Of a stretch of 64,000 nt of DNA, positions 7,541 to 16,186 are shown piece after piece; within the stretch, counting starts at the first letter, position 1, and the number at the start of each line of letters is the position of its first letter. The notes below the pieces were generated by a model, which had not been told where the DNA came from, did not search any database, and worked only from the letters and a program-made list of their open reading frames with translations. A program made the translations under genes and the position numbers. This DNA comes from JBMYTN01 sp049604415 (lineage in GTDB: Bacteria > Pseudomonadota > Alphaproteobacteria > Rhodospirillales > Rhodospirillaceae): assembly GCA_049604415.1 (NCBI GenBank), contig JBMYTN010000023.1, forward strand, positions 1-64,000. Reading direction: 5' to 3'.

Positions 7541-9721
7541 TCAGCTCTGGAGGTCGAAGCGGTCCGCGTTCATCACCTTGGTCCAGGCGGCGACAAAGTC
7601 GTGAACAAACTTTTCGCCGTTATCGTCCTGGGCGTAGACTTCTGCATAAGCCCGCAGAATGGAGTTGGAGCCGAAGACCAGATCGGCCCGGGTGGCGGTC
7701 CATTTCACCGCACCGGTCTTGCGGTCGCGCAGCTCATAGCTGCCGTCCTTGTCGACCGGATGCCAGCTATAGGCCATGTCGGTCAGACCGACGAAAAAGT
7801 CCGTCGTCAGCTGCCCGACCCGTTCGGTGAAGACCCCATGGCTGGACCCGCCATGGTTGACGCCAAGGCCCCGCAGGCCGCCCACCAGCACGGTCATTTC
7901 CGCAGCGGTCAGACCCAGCAATTGGGCTCGGTCGAGCATCATCTCTTCCGGCGACACCGCATAGGCGGTCTTTTGCCAATTGCGGAAGCCATCGGTCAGC
8001 GGTTCCAGAACCGCAAAGGAGTCCGCATCGGTCTGTTCGTCGCTGGCATCCCCGCGCCCCGGGGTGAAGGGCACCGCAACGCTGTGACCAGCGGCTTGGA
8101 TCGCCTGTTCCAGACCAACCACGCCGCCCAACACGATGACGTCGGCCACGGAGGCTCCGGTCTCAGCGGCAATGGGCTCCAGGGCGGCCAGCACCTTGGC
8201 CAGACGCTCCGGCTCATTGCCTGCCCAGTCCTTTTGCGGAGCCAGACGGATCCGGGCGCCATTGGCCCCACCGCGCTTGTCGGATCCTCGGAAGGTCCGG
8301 GCGCTGTCCCAGGCAGTGGCGATCAGTTCCGCCCCGCTGAGACCGCTGGCGGCGATCTTGGCTTTGACCGCAGCAACATCATAGCCAGTGTTGCCAGCCG
8401 GGATCGGGTCTTGCCAGATCAGATCCTCGTCGGGCACATCCGGGCCGATATAGTTGGCGCGCGGACCCATATCGCGGTGGGTTAGCTTGAACCACGCCCG
8501 ACCGAAGGTTTCAGCGAAATAGGCCGGGTCAGCGATGAACTTTTGGCAGATTTCGTTGTAGATCGGATCCACCCGCATCGCCATATCCGCATCGGTCATG
8601 ATCGGGTTGCGGCGCACAGACGGATCCGTCGGATCCACTGGCTTGGCCTCGTCGGGCATATTGGTTGGTTCCCACTGCCAAGCCCCTGCCGGAGACTTTG
8701 CCAGCTCCCACTCATAGCCGAACAGATAGTCGAAATAGCCCATATCCCATTGAGTCGGGTTCTTGGTCCAAGCGCCTTCAATGCCGGAGGTGAAGGCGTC
8801 GGTGGCTTTGCCATTCTGGCCCGGATTGGTCCAGCCCAGACCTTGCTCTTCAATGGCAGCGGCTTCCGGTTCGACACCGATCTGGTCCCCGGTGCCCCGG
8901 CCATGGGCCTTGCCGACGGTGTGGCCACCGCAGGTCAGCGCAGCGGTTTCTTCGTCATTCATGGCCATGCGGCCAAAGGTTTCGCGGATATGCGCTGCGG
9001 TGCGTGCCGGGTCCGGATTGCCGTTGACCCCTTCCGGGTTCACATAGATCAGCCCCATATGCGTTGCCGCCAGGGGGTTCTCCAGGGTTTGGGCTTCATC
9101 CAGATTGTCATAGCGGTTTTCTGACGGGGCCAGCCACTCTTGCTCGGCACCCCAATAGACATCGGTTTCCGGACCCCAAATGTCTTCGCGGCCATAGCCA
9201 AAGCCGAAGGTCTTCAGACCCATGGACTCATAGGCTTCCGTGCCCGCCAGGATGATCAGATCGGCCCAGGACAGCGCATTGCCATATTTCTTTTTGATCG
9301 GCCACAGCAGGCGGCGGGCCTTGTCCAGGCTGGCATTGTCCGGCCAGGAATTCAGCGGGGCAAAGCGGATATTGCCCGCACCGGCACCCCCACGCCCATC
9401 CTGGATCCGATAGGAGCCCGCAGAGTGCCAAGCCAGGCGGATCATCAGGCCGCCATAATGACCCCAGTCCGCAGGCCACCAGTCTTGGCTTTCCTTCAAC
9501 AGGGCGTGCAGATCCGCCTTCACCGCAGCATAGTCGAGGCCCTTCACGGCTTCCCGATAGCTAAAGTCCGGATCCATCGGATTGGTCCGGGCCCCTTGCT
9601 GATGCAAGATGTCCAAGTTCAAGGTTTTCGGCCACCATTTGGTCACCGGTTTGCTCATCGCAGTATTGCCACCATGGGCGACGGGACACCCGCCGACACC
9701 ACCCATACCGTTTCCGTCCAT
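7541..9721 (-). CDS. katG: Catalase-peroxidase KatG
   Basis: A 726-residue bifunctional haem catalase-peroxidase that removes H2O2 and organic peroxides in the cytoplasm. The first half carries the active site: RLAWHSAGSYR (distal Arg, Trp and His), MGLIYVNPEG (Tyr of the Met-Tyr-Trp crosslink), AMNDEETAAL (its Met) and GGHTVGKAHG (proximal His). The second half is the usual degenerate duplicate. The length is normal for KatG. The start is ATG 9721, with GGAGG five bases upstream; the longer reading adds ten residues without support. A terminator follows the gene and a nested palindrome lies 77-112 bases upstream, a likely peroxide-responsive operator. Confidence 0.97.
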   Translation of the reverse strand: MDGNGMGGVGGCPVAHGGNTAMSKPVTKWWPKTLNLDILHQQGARTNPMDPDFSYREAVKGLDYAAVKADLHALLKESQDWWPADWGHYGGLMIRLAWHSAGSYRIQDGRGGAGAGNIRFAPLNSWPDNASLDKARRLLWPIKKKYGNALSWADLIILAGTEAYESMGLKTFGFGYGREDIWGPETDVYWGAEQEWLAPSENRYDNLDEAQTLENPLAATHMGLIYVNPEGVNGNPDPARTAAHIRETFGRMAMNDEETAALTCGGHTVGKAHGRGTGDQIGVEPEAAAIEEQGLGWTNPGQNGKATDAFTSGIEGAWTKNPTQWDMGYFDYLFGYEWELAKSPAGAWQWEPTNMPDEAKPVDPTDPSVRRNPIMTDADMAMRVDPIYNEICQKFIADPAYFAETFGRAWFKLTHRDMGPRANYIGPDVPDEDLIWQDPIPAGNTGYDVAAVKAKIAASGLSGAELIATAWDSARTFRGSDKRGGANGARIRLAPQKDWAGNEPERLAKVLAALEPIAAETGASVADVIVLGGVVGLEQAIQAAGHSVAVPFTPGRGDASDEQTDADSFAVLEPLTDGFRNWQKTAYAVSPEEMMLDRAQLLGLTAAEMTVLVGGLRGLGVNHGGSSHGVFTERVGQLTTDFFVGLTDMAYSWHPVDKDGSYELRDRKTGAVKWTATRADLVFGSNSILRAYAEVYAQDDNGEKFVHDFVAAWTKVMNADRFDLQS

Positions 9722-9797
9722 GCCTACCTCCATTAGATTTCTGGACCCCGACAAGCGCTCGAGGCCGTGTCCTGTATCTAACGTCTGGGTTCAATGA

Positions 9798-9833
9798 TTC
9801 CCAATTGATTCTCCCAAGAATATTCATTGGGAA
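9798..9833 (-). promoter_or_regulatory. Nested palindrome upstream of katG, candidate operator
   Basis: TTCCCAAT (9798-9805) is the exact inverse of ATTGGGAA (9826-9833), and inside it ATTCT (9808-9812) is the inverse of AGAAT (9817-9821). The element lies 77-112 bases upstream of the katG start. Peroxide regulators of the OxyR or PerR/Fur type bind dyads in such positions; which one acts here is not visible. Confidence 0.5.
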
Positions 9834-10197
9834 AATAGATCAATGGGGTCTTTTTGAGTTTTTTTGATCTGAGGGAATACCCTTAGGCCGTGGCCAAATC
9901 TGTTATGCGAGTGCTGTGGCGGTGGTTTTCTCGGCCAATTTGCCCGAACAAATGTGGGCCCCCGACCGGGGCGGGCCTCGGGGGTGCCCGGGTCTTCCGG
10001 CGCATTTTAGGTTTTTGGCTTTTTTAAGTTGTGCGCTCGGCCATTCAGAGCAAGTTTAGAGCACTCAATTGGGTCCGGTTCGGCGGTTCGAACATGCGAC
10101 AACGCGAAAGGTTAGGGCTACTTCCAGGAGACCATTGTCGCGGAAATGGTTCTAAACCAGCAATACAGGGTGCCGGAGACGGTTGGCAGGAACGCCC
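9834..10197. other. Intergenic region between katG and the sulfotransferase gene
   Basis: Contains two recognisable items. A GC-rich hairpin spans 9956-9989, in which GGGCCCCCGA pairs with TCGGGGGTGCCC around a 12-base loop with a small bulge; no U-run follows it, so it is not a clear terminator. A minus-strand copy of the dispersed repeat covers roughly 10055-10155. T-rich runs at 9850-9870 lie upstream of katG. No gene is supported here. Confidence 0.5.
10055..10155 (-). repeat. Dispersed palindromic repeat element, diverged copy
   Basis: Read on the minus strand this matches the element at 843-942: both contain GTAGCCC, then CTAACCTT, then GTCG, then the 18 identical bases TTCGAACCGCCGAACCGG (10075-10092 here), then ACCCA and a final CTCTA. 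The tail stem-loop is less well kept in this copy, and the far boundary is uncertain. Confidence 0.6.
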
Positions 10198-10959
10198 ATG
10201 CGCAAGTGTTTTCACCTCCATATGATGAAAACCGGCGGTACCACCGTGACCGCAGCCATTATCGAAGGTGCAACAGGCCTGCCTTATGAGCAGGTAATGG
10301 AGCGGGTCGGCCAGGAAGACGAAGCGCGTTTGATCGCCTCAGGTGGTGTGCTTGATGTCACGCATGAGGGCGGGACCTTGATTTTATCGCCTTATTCCAA
10401 CGGGGATTTATCGGAACCGTTTGATTTCGCCTTTGTGCACACCCGCATGGATTTGCTGCGTGGATGGGATAAGACCTCCGCTATTGTTTTTACCATTTTA
10501 CGAGATCCGGTAGAGCGGATCCTATCCCTGTGGCGCTATACGCAAACCGCTCAAAAGGTGGCACAACAAGATCCAAATGCGAAAATGCCCAACCAGTTTG
10601 GCATGCGCGAGAGGATGTCCGCCTTTGATCCGGATCCCGTTCAATTTTTTCGGAACCTGCCGCTGCATGATGCGTTGCATCAGCTTTATGTCTTCTCGCC
10701 AACCTTCAATGTGGTGGAAGCGATGCAAAACCTGCGCAAATGCAGCGCTGTGCTGTGCACGGAAACCTTGAAAGAAGATCTGCCGCAATTGTTGGCCCAT
10801 TTGGAGATCGGGCGGGTCGAAACAGCTTTGAAAAATGTCTCAGAAGAACGACCGCCCTATACCCAAGCCCAGAGAGACGACTTGGCTATGCTGCTTGCGC
10901 CGGAATATCGGCTCTATGATTACGTCCATCAGTGTCGGGATGGTATTTTTCTCCGGTAA
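10198..10959 (+). CDS. Sulfotransferase-like P-loop protein
   Basis: A 253-residue protein of the sulfotransferase-2 fold. The PAPS 5'-phosphosulfate loop is seen as HLHMMKTGGTTVTAAI (residues 6-21) and the 3'-phosphate loop as FTILRDPVERILSLWRY (about residues 98-114). The family transfers sulfate from PAPS to sugars, lipids or other acceptors; the acceptor is unknown. There is no signal peptide or obvious membrane anchor. The start is ATG 10198, with AGGA six bases upstream. No partner genes such as PAPS synthase or glycosyltransferases are adjacent, so the role stays open. Confidence 0.75.
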   Translation: MRKCFHLHMMKTGGTTVTAAIIEGATGLPYEQVMERVGQEDEARLIASGGVLDVTHEGGTLILSPYSNGDLSEPFDFAFVHTRMDLLRGWDKTSAIVFTILRDPVERILSLWRYTQTAQKVAQQDPNAKMPNQFGMRERMSAFDPDPVQFFRNLPLHDALHQLYVFSPTFNVVEAMQNLRKCSAVLCTETLKEDLPQLLAHLEIGRVETALKNVSEERPPYTQAQRDDLAMLLAPEYRLYDYVHQCRDGIFLR

Positions 10960-11066
10960 GCTCAACGGTCGGGTAACCGTGGTGATCAAGTGTGTTTTGG
11001 CATCCATGTACGCCTTGTTTTGTGATCGCATTAGTCGGGATTCCATTTGGGTAGGATACCCCTTCA

Positions 11067-11123
11067 CATGGTCGGCATGGAAAAATCCGCGCCAGCCCAG
11101 ACGCCGGTGGGCCACAGTGGTGA
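11067..11123 (-). pseudogene. Relic of an mmsA 3' end
   Basis: Bases 11067-11115 match 12312-12359, the last codons of the mmsA gene, at about nine bases in ten. Read on the minus strand it gives WPTGVWAGADFSMPTM followed by a stop, against WPTGIRGGADFSMPTMG in intact mmsA. Similarity fades upstream of the Trp codon, so only about 18 codons survive. It lies in the otherwise empty 10960-11270 gap, in the same orientation as mmsA, so the pair forms direct repeats around the oxidoreductase gene. Confidence 0.75.
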
Positions 11124-11161
11124 AACAGCGCAATACATCCAAGTCCATATCCTGAATATAA

Positions 11162-11176
11162 ATTCGAATATCGAAT
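11162..11176. promoter_or_regulatory. Short palindrome upstream of the oxidoreductase gene
   Basis: ATTCGA-ATA-TCGAAT is a perfect 6-3-6 dyad about 95 bases before the start codon at 11271. It could be an operator for the oxidoreductase gene. The rest of the 10960-11270 gap holds the mmsA relic and nothing else I can support. Confidence 0.35.
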
Positions 11177-11270
11177 GCAGCCTATGAAATCATTTCAATT
11201 TGCGCATGAAGTTCTTTGCGGTAACAGGGCCAGTCCAAGAATACCCCGGGAGACCGAAGGAGACTGTGAG

Positions 11271-12260
11271 ATGCGTGCGATCACCTATGACCGCTTCGGG
11301 ACCGCTTCGGAGGTCCTAACCCTGGAAGAGTTGCCGACCCCGAGCCCCCAAGCGGGCGAGGTTTTGGTTCGGTTGCACAGCTCGGGCGTCAATCCCTCTG
11401 ACATTCGTGCCCGGGCCGGGGGGCGTCCAGGGGTTACCGAGCCGCCCTTTCCGAAGATCATTCCCCATAGCGACGGGGCTGGGGTGATCGAGGCGGTCGG
11501 GGAGGGTGTAGCCAAGGAACGCCTTGGTGAGCGGGTTTGGATTTGGAATGGCCAATGGCGGCGCGCTTTCGGCACAGCGGCGGAGTATATCGCGCTGGCG
11601 TCAGAGCAAGCGGTCCGATTGCCCGACGGGGTCTCCTTTGCAGCCGGAGCCGTGCTTGGCATCCCAGGTTTGACCGCCTGTCATGCGGTCCTTGGTGGGG
11701 GGCCGGTGCAGGGTCAGACCATCCTGGTCAGTGGTGGGGCGGGCACGGTCGGGCGCTTGGCGGTCCAGGTCGCCAAGGCCTCTGGTGCCAGGGTCTTGGC
11801 CACCACGCGCGGTGCGGATGGCCTGCAGGCCGCTCGACAGGCCGGGGCCGATCATGTGTTTGACTATTCCGAGGCTGATCTGGCCGACCAGATCCTTGAA
11901 GCGACCCATGGGGACCCGGTGGACCGGATTGTTGAGGTTGAGTTCGGTCGCAATGTGGTGACCAACGCTGCCATCATTGCCGAAGGTGGCACCATTGCCA
12001 GTTTTGGTTCAGCCCAGGATATGACCCCGACCCTGCCGTTCTACCCGCTGATGTTTAAGGCCGTGACCCTTGAGCTGGTCTTGGTCTACCTGCTTGCCGG
12101 GGCCAAACGCCAAGCGGCGCTTACCAATCTCACCGATTTGCTGGACCGCGATGCCTTGTCGTTTCGCATTGACCGGACCATGGACCTCGCGGCCTGCGCG
12201 GAGGCCCATGACCTGATCGCCTCCGGGGCCAGAACCGGATCGGTGATCCTGACCCTTTAG
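11271..12260 (+). CDS. NADPH:quinone oxidoreductase, zinc-independent MDR family
   Basis: A 329-residue medium-chain reductase. It starts with the typical MRAITYDRFGTASEVLTLEELP, has SSGVNPSDIRARAG in the catalytic domain, and a Rossmann nucleotide site at about residues 145-165 (ILVSGGAGTVGRLAVQVA). The cysteine/histidine zinc ligands of alcohol dehydrogenases are absent, as in the QOR/zeta-crystallin group, which reduces quinones or enones with NADPH. The start is set by AAGGAGA seven bases before ATG 11271. It converges on mmsA with 45 bases between stops, and is flanked by a direct repeat of the mmsA 3' end, which suggests it arrived with a duplication or insertion event. Confidence 0.88.
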   Translation: MRAITYDRFGTASEVLTLEELPTPSPQAGEVLVRLHSSGVNPSDIRARAGGRPGVTEPPFPKIIPHSDGAGVIEAVGEGVAKERLGERVWIWNGQWRRAFGTAAEYIALASEQAVRLPDGVSFAAGAVLGIPGLTACHAVLGGGPVQGQTILVSGGAGTVGRLAVQVAKASGARVLATTRGADGLQAARQAGADHVFDYSEADLADQILEATHGDPVDRIVEVEFGRNVVTNAAIIAEGGTIASFGSAQDMTPTLPFYPLMFKAVTLELVLVYLLAGAKRQAALTNLTDLLDRDALSFRIDRTMDLAACAEAHDLIASGARTGSVILTL

Positions 12261-12276
12261 GCCCCTGGCCCCGTTC

Positions 12277-12312
12277 TTGGCTCACCCCTTGGCTCACCCT
12301 TTGGCTTACCCC
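12277..12312. repeat. Three tandem 12-bp repeats at the end of mmsA
   Basis: TTGGCTCACCCC, TTGGCTCACCCT and TTGGCTTACCCC follow one another without gaps. On the minus strand each unit carries an in-frame stop, so mmsA ends in TAA followed by two TGA codons in phase, each 12 bases further on. Confidence 0.85.
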
Positions 12313-13805
12313 ATGGTTGGCATGGAAAAATCCGCGCCACCCCGGATGCCGGTGGGCCAGCGGGTGGTGATGGTTTTCAGCTTGGTATAGAACCGCACCC
12401 CTTCCGGGCCATGCATATGGTGATCGCCAAACAGCGAGGCTTTCCAGCCACCAAAGGAGTGGAAAGCCATGGGCACCGGGATCGGCACATTGATCCCGAC
12501 CATGCCGACCTGGATCCGATGGGCGAAGTCCCTGGCGGCGTCGCCATCCCGGGTGAAGATGGCGGTGCCATTGCCATATTCATGGTCATTGATCCATTGC
12601 GCCGCTTCGGTATAGCTGGCCGCCCGTGCTACGGAGAGCACCGGGCCGAAAATCTCCTCGCGATAAATCGACATGTCGGTGGTCACCCGATCAAACAGGC
12701 TGGGGCCGACAAAATAGCCCTCCTCATAGCCCTGCAGGTTCAGGCCTCGGCCATCGACCACCAGATCCGCACCCTCCTGCACACCGGCATCGATATAGCC
12801 CAGCACCTTGTCCCGATGTTGGGCGGTAACCAGGGGACCCATTTCGGACTCCGGATCCACACCGGGGCCGACTTTGAGGGATCGGATCCGGGGTTCCAGC
12901 TTTTCGATCAGGGCATCGGCGGTGGCCTCCCCAACCGGCACCGCAACCGAGATCGCCATGCAGCGCTCCCCCGCCGAGCCATAGGCGGCCCCCATCAGGG
13001 CGTCGGCGGCCTGGTCCAGATCCGCATCGGGCATGACGATCATATGGTTCTTGGCTCCGCCCAAGGCTTGGCAGCGTTTGCCATGGGCTGTGGCGGTCCG
13101 ATAAATCGACTGGGCGATCGGGGTCGAGCCAACAAAACTGATCGCCGCCACATCCGGATGGGTCAGCAGCGCTTCAACGGCATCCTTGTCGCCCTGGACC
13201 ACATTGAACACGCCGTCGGGCAGGCCGGCCTCTTGCAGCCACGCCGCCAGCAACAGGGCGGCAGACGGGTCCCGTTCGGAAGGCTTGAGGATAAAGCTAT
13301 TGCCGCAGGCCAGGGCGACCGGGAACATCCACATCGGCACCATGGCCGGGAAGTTAAACGGGGTGATCCCAGCAACCACGCCCAAGGGCTGGCGCAGGGC
13401 ATGGCTGTCAATGCCAACCCCGACGCTTTCGGTCATTTCCGATTTCAGCAGCTGCGGGGCGGCGGTGGCGAATTCCACCACTTCCATGCCGCGCTGGACC
13501 TCACCCTTGGCGTCGGACAGTACCTTGCCATGCTCCGCCGTGATCACCGCAGCCAGCGCATCCATCCGCTCTTCGAGAAGGCGCAAGAAGCGATTGAGGA
13601 TCCGGCCCCGCTGCAGTGGTGTGGTGTCGGCCCAGCCCGGGGCTGCGGCCTTGGCCACCGCGACCGCGTCCTTGACGTCCTCGGGGGAGGCTAAGGAAAC
13701 CGCCCCGCTTTGCTCGCCCGTGGCCGGGTTGAAGCACGGCGCGCTGTTCGCTGAGCGGCCGGGAGTGACTTTGCCATTGATGAAATGGTGGATGGCGTGG
13801 ACCAT
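12306..13805 (-). CDS. mmsA: Methylmalonate-semialdehyde dehydrogenase (CoA-acylating)
   Basis: A 499-residue aldehyde dehydrogenase of the MmsA type, which turns (methyl)malonate semialdehyde plus CoA and NAD+ into propionyl- or acetyl-CoA in valine, beta-alanine or inositol breakdown. The N terminus HHFINGKVTPG and the YGSAGERCMAIS segment with the catalytic Cys are diagnostic, as are GITPFNFPAMVPMWMFP and FKPSERDPSAA-like cofactor segments (ILKPSERDPS here). It lacks the general-base Glu stretch of ordinary ALDHs, as the family does. The start is ATG 13805. A divergent AraC-type gene 105 bases upstream is its likely regulator. Three in-phase stops end it. Confidence 0.95.
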   Translation of the reverse strand: MVHAIHHFINGKVTPGRSANSAPCFNPATGEQSGAVSLASPEDVKDAVAVAKAAAPGWADTTPLQRGRILNRFLRLLEERMDALAAVITAEHGKVLSDAKGEVQRGMEVVEFATAAPQLLKSEMTESVGVGIDSHALRQPLGVVAGITPFNFPAMVPMWMFPVALACGNSFILKPSERDPSAALLLAAWLQEAGLPDGVFNVVQGDKDAVEALLTHPDVAAISFVGSTPIAQSIYRTATAHGKRCQALGGAKNHMIVMPDADLDQAADALMGAAYGSAGERCMAISVAVPVGEATADALIEKLEPRIRSLKVGPGVDPESEMGPLVTAQHRDKVLGYIDAGVQEGADLVVDGRGLNLQGYEEGYFVGPSLFDRVTTDMSIYREEIFGPVLSVARAASYTEAAQWINDHEYGNGTAIFTRDGDAARDFAHRIQVGMVGINVPIPVPMAFHSFGGWKASLFGDHHMHGPEGVRFYTKLKTITTRWPTGIRGGADFSMPTMG

Positions 13806-13910
13806 GGGACGTCCTCTTGTTGCTTTTGGTCGGGGGCAGTCCCTCACCTATTCATCGCTGTCAGGGAATGCTATGGCCAGCCCAGAGATTTTTGCTGCGA
13901 GGATCCCCGG

Positions 13911-14738
13911 ATGTCAGACGGTTCCCAGTCAGAGCCCGCACCGCCAAAGCCGGTGACCTTTTTGCAATTCCGCCAGGCCTGCAGCGCCGGGTTCCGCCAA
14001 CTCCATGCCTCAAAGACCTGTCTGGTGCGGATCCGGTCCGGCAGCAAACGGGTGCGGCCCGTCTCCGGGCCTGAGGCCTTCGTTACCGAAGGTGACTTCA
14101 TCTATTTTCGGGCGGGCGAGATCCTGACCGTGGAAAACTTTATCGGCGCGGAGGGGCTCTATTTTTCCGAGGGCTTTATTCTTGAGGATGCGGTTGTTGA
14201 GGACTTCCTTGCCGCCCACCCAAATCCACCGGGCACCAGCGACGCGCGGGCTGGAACGATGGCCCCGGGATTTGTCGAGGCATTTGACCATGTGGTCCAG
14301 AGCCTGGACGACCCGGCGTTGCCCGACCGGTTTCTGACCTACCGGACCCATGAATTGCTGCTCTGGCTGCAGCGGGCAGGGGTGGCGCATCACCTGCACA
14401 GCAGTGACAGCTTAAAAAGCCGCCTGCGCAAGCTGTTTGAGCAGGATGTCACCCGGGCTTGGCGCGCGCCCGAGGCCGCCCGAGAGCTGGGCATGAGCGA
14501 AGCCACATTGCGTCGGACCTTAAGCAAAGAGGACAGCGGCTTTTCTGAGCTGTTGAAGGATGTCCGGCTGTCTTTTGCCCTGGTGTTGATCCAGACCACC
14601 CAGATGGGCTTGGCCGAGATCGCCTATGCCTGCGGTTTCAGCTCGCAATCTCGCCTCAGCGAGGCCTTCAAATCCAGATTTGACGTGCCGCCGGGCAAGC
14701 TGCGCGCCTCCAAGGTCGAACTTGAGCGAATAGCGTAA
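13911..14738 (+). CDS. AraC-family transcriptional regulator (MmsR-like position)
   Basis: A 275-residue regulator with an N-terminal sensing domain and a C-terminal AraC helix-turn-helix pair (ARELGMSEATLRRTLSKEDSGF, then MGLAEIAYACGFSSQSRLSEAFKSRF, about residues 185-265). The start is ATG 13911, with GAGGA seven bases upstream. It is transcribed divergently from mmsA across 105 bases. In Pseudomonas the AraC protein MmsR activates mmsAB from the same arrangement, so this is probably the mmsA activator. The N-terminal half shows no standard cupin motif that I can name, so the inducer is unknown. Confidence 0.88.
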   Translation: MSDGSQSEPAPPKPVTFLQFRQACSAGFRQLHASKTCLVRIRSGSKRVRPVSGPEAFVTEGDFIYFRAGEILTVENFIGAEGLYFSEGFILEDAVVEDFLAAHPNPPGTSDARAGTMAPGFVEAFDHVVQSLDDPALPDRFLTYRTHELLLWLQRAGVAHHLHSSDSLKSRLRKLFEQDVTRAWRAPEAARELGMSEATLRRTLSKEDSGFSELLKDVRLSFALVLIQTTQMGLAEIAYACGFSSQSRLSEAFKSRFDVPPGKLRASKVELERIA

Positions 14739-14820
14739 AACTTTGCGCGTTTGCAGAAAGGAGGCGACGCCGGAAATCGGCACAGTGGGATCGTCCTAAC
14801 GGTGGAGAGAGGAGATCCCC

Positions 14821-15372
14821 ATGAAAAGAATGATCGTCATTGGCAGCGCCTTGGCGGCTCTGTTGGCTCATCCGGCTTTGGCCGATGACAACTTCAAGCT
14901 GACCAGCCCTGATATCATGGAAGGCCGTCCCTTGGCCGAGACCTTCGTGCTCAATGGTTTTGGCTGCGGTGGGGACAATCTGTCTCCGGCATTGGAATGG
15001 CATCATGTGCCCGAGGGCACCAAAAGCTTTGTCGTCACCGCCTATGACCCGGACGCGCCGACGGGATCCGGCTGGTGGCATTGGGTCGCCTTTGACATTC
15101 CCGCCGATGTCACGGCCTTGCCGCGCGGTGCAGGCTCCCAAGACGGCAGCATGCCAGACGGAGCGATCCAAAGCCGGACCGATTTTGGCCGACCGGGATT
15201 TGGTGGAGCCTGCCCGCCGCCCGGCGAAGTGCATCGCTATCGGTTCACGGTCCATGCCCTGGCGGTCGAAAGCCTTGGTCTCAAGGCGGAAGACAGCGCT
15301 GCCCTGGTCGGGTTCATGACCAAGGCCAATGTGCTCGCCACCGCTGACATCACGGCGGTCTATACGCGATAG
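14821..15372 (+). CDS. Periplasmic YbhB/YbcL-type PEBP protein
   Basis: A 183-residue phosphatidylethanolamine-binding-protein-like protein with a signal peptide (MKRMIVIGSALAALLAHPALA). The fold signatures are present: NLSPALEWHHVPEGTKSFVV, YDPDAPTGSGWWHWV (the anion-pocket DPDAP and HW), FGRPGFGGACPPPGEVHRYRF. Bacterial members are called Raf-kinase-inhibitor-like, but their ligand is unknown. A strong GGAGAGAGGAG lies before the ATG. It converges with a glutathione transferase gene only six bases away. Confidence 0.92.
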   Translation: MKRMIVIGSALAALLAHPALADDNFKLTSPDIMEGRPLAETFVLNGFGCGGDNLSPALEWHHVPEGTKSFVVTAYDPDAPTGSGWWHWVAFDIPADVTALPRGAGSQDGSMPDGAIQSRTDFGRPGFGGACPPPGEVHRYRFTVHALAVESLGLKAEDSAALVGFMTKANVLATADITAVYTR

Positions 15373-15378
15373 CTCGGC

Positions 15379-16071
15379 CTATTGAGGCCCATAGCGGTCC
15401 CGGGCCCATTGGACCACCTCGAGCGTTTCTTCCGCCGCGATAACCTCGGCATAGGCGGGGATGGCGAAGCAGCGCTCGAGCCAGGGTCCCAAGCTTGGCC
15501 AGCGTTCAGGGTCAACGTTGAAACCGGCAATGCCTGCACCCCGGAACCAGGTGGACAGGGCCAGATCGGCGAGGGTGAAGGTTTCGCCCAGCGCGAAGGG
15601 CTTGGTGCCGATGATCTCGGCAACCTGATCCAGCAGGGGTGGGGCCAAATTGGTCATGGCATGGGCGACCCGGTCCTCTTTGCCCTGACCCTTTTTGAAA
15701 TAATAGGCCACAACAATGCGCTGGCCGATCATTTGCCCGCCCAGCACCAGGCCAAGCTCCGCATCGGCCCAGGCCTGAATCTTTAGGGCTTGGTCGCGCA
15801 GGGCCGGATCGGTGGGTAGCAGGGCGGGGTCCGGGACCTGCTGTTCCGCCCAATCGAGGATGGCGGCACTTTCCGGGAGCGGCGCGTGATCGCCCCCGGG
15901 CAGCAGCACCGGCACTGTCCCTGCCGGGTTTAGTTCGGCAATCCGGTCACGCTCCAGCCAGGGCATCAGCGGATCATTATCATAGGCGATGCCCTTTAGG
16001 GTGAAGGCAACCCGCACCTTGCGGACAAAGGGCGAGGTCGGAAAACCAACCAGAGTAACTGCAGTGGACAT
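15379..16071 (-). CDS. Glutathione S-transferase family protein
   Basis: A 230-residue protein with an N-terminal thioredoxin-like domain (TLVGFPTSPFVRKVRVAFTLKGI; the Ser of TSPF is in the usual catalytic place) with the cis-Pro and Glu-Ser glutathione-binding motifs (GTVPVLL, LPESAAILDW), and an all-helical C-terminal domain from about residue 90 (ETFTLADLALSTWF is the conserved N-capping box). GSTs conjugate or reduce electrophiles and peroxides with glutathione. The start MSTAVTLVGF at 16071 fits the family. A second GST and a quinone reductase follow upstream on the same strand, which points to an electrophile-stress cluster. Confidence 0.9.
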   Translation of the reverse strand: MSTAVTLVGFPTSPFVRKVRVAFTLKGIAYDNDPLMPWLERDRIAELNPAGTVPVLLPGGDHAPLPESAAILDWAEQQVPDPALLPTDPALRDQALKIQAWADAELGLVLGGQMIGQRIVVAYYFKKGQGKEDRVAHAMTNLAPPLLDQVAEIIGTKPFALGETFTLADLALSTWFRGAGIAGFNVDPERWPSLGPWLERCFAIPAYAEVIAAEETLEVVQWARDRYGPQ

Positions 16072-16186
16072 GGGTCTTGTTCCTACGAAGCCGTGAGGAG
16101 GACGTCCTCCCGGCTGAGAAGCGGCCGACTGGCCGCCGCGCCCCATGGCGCGAAAAGCCTCCGTGGCGTTTGAACGGTTTAAAAAA

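Noticed and set aside
10031..10225. Small open frame upstream of the sulfotransferase
   Set aside because: It runs through the dispersed repeat copy, has no ribosome site or similarity, and overlaps the better-supported start at 10198.
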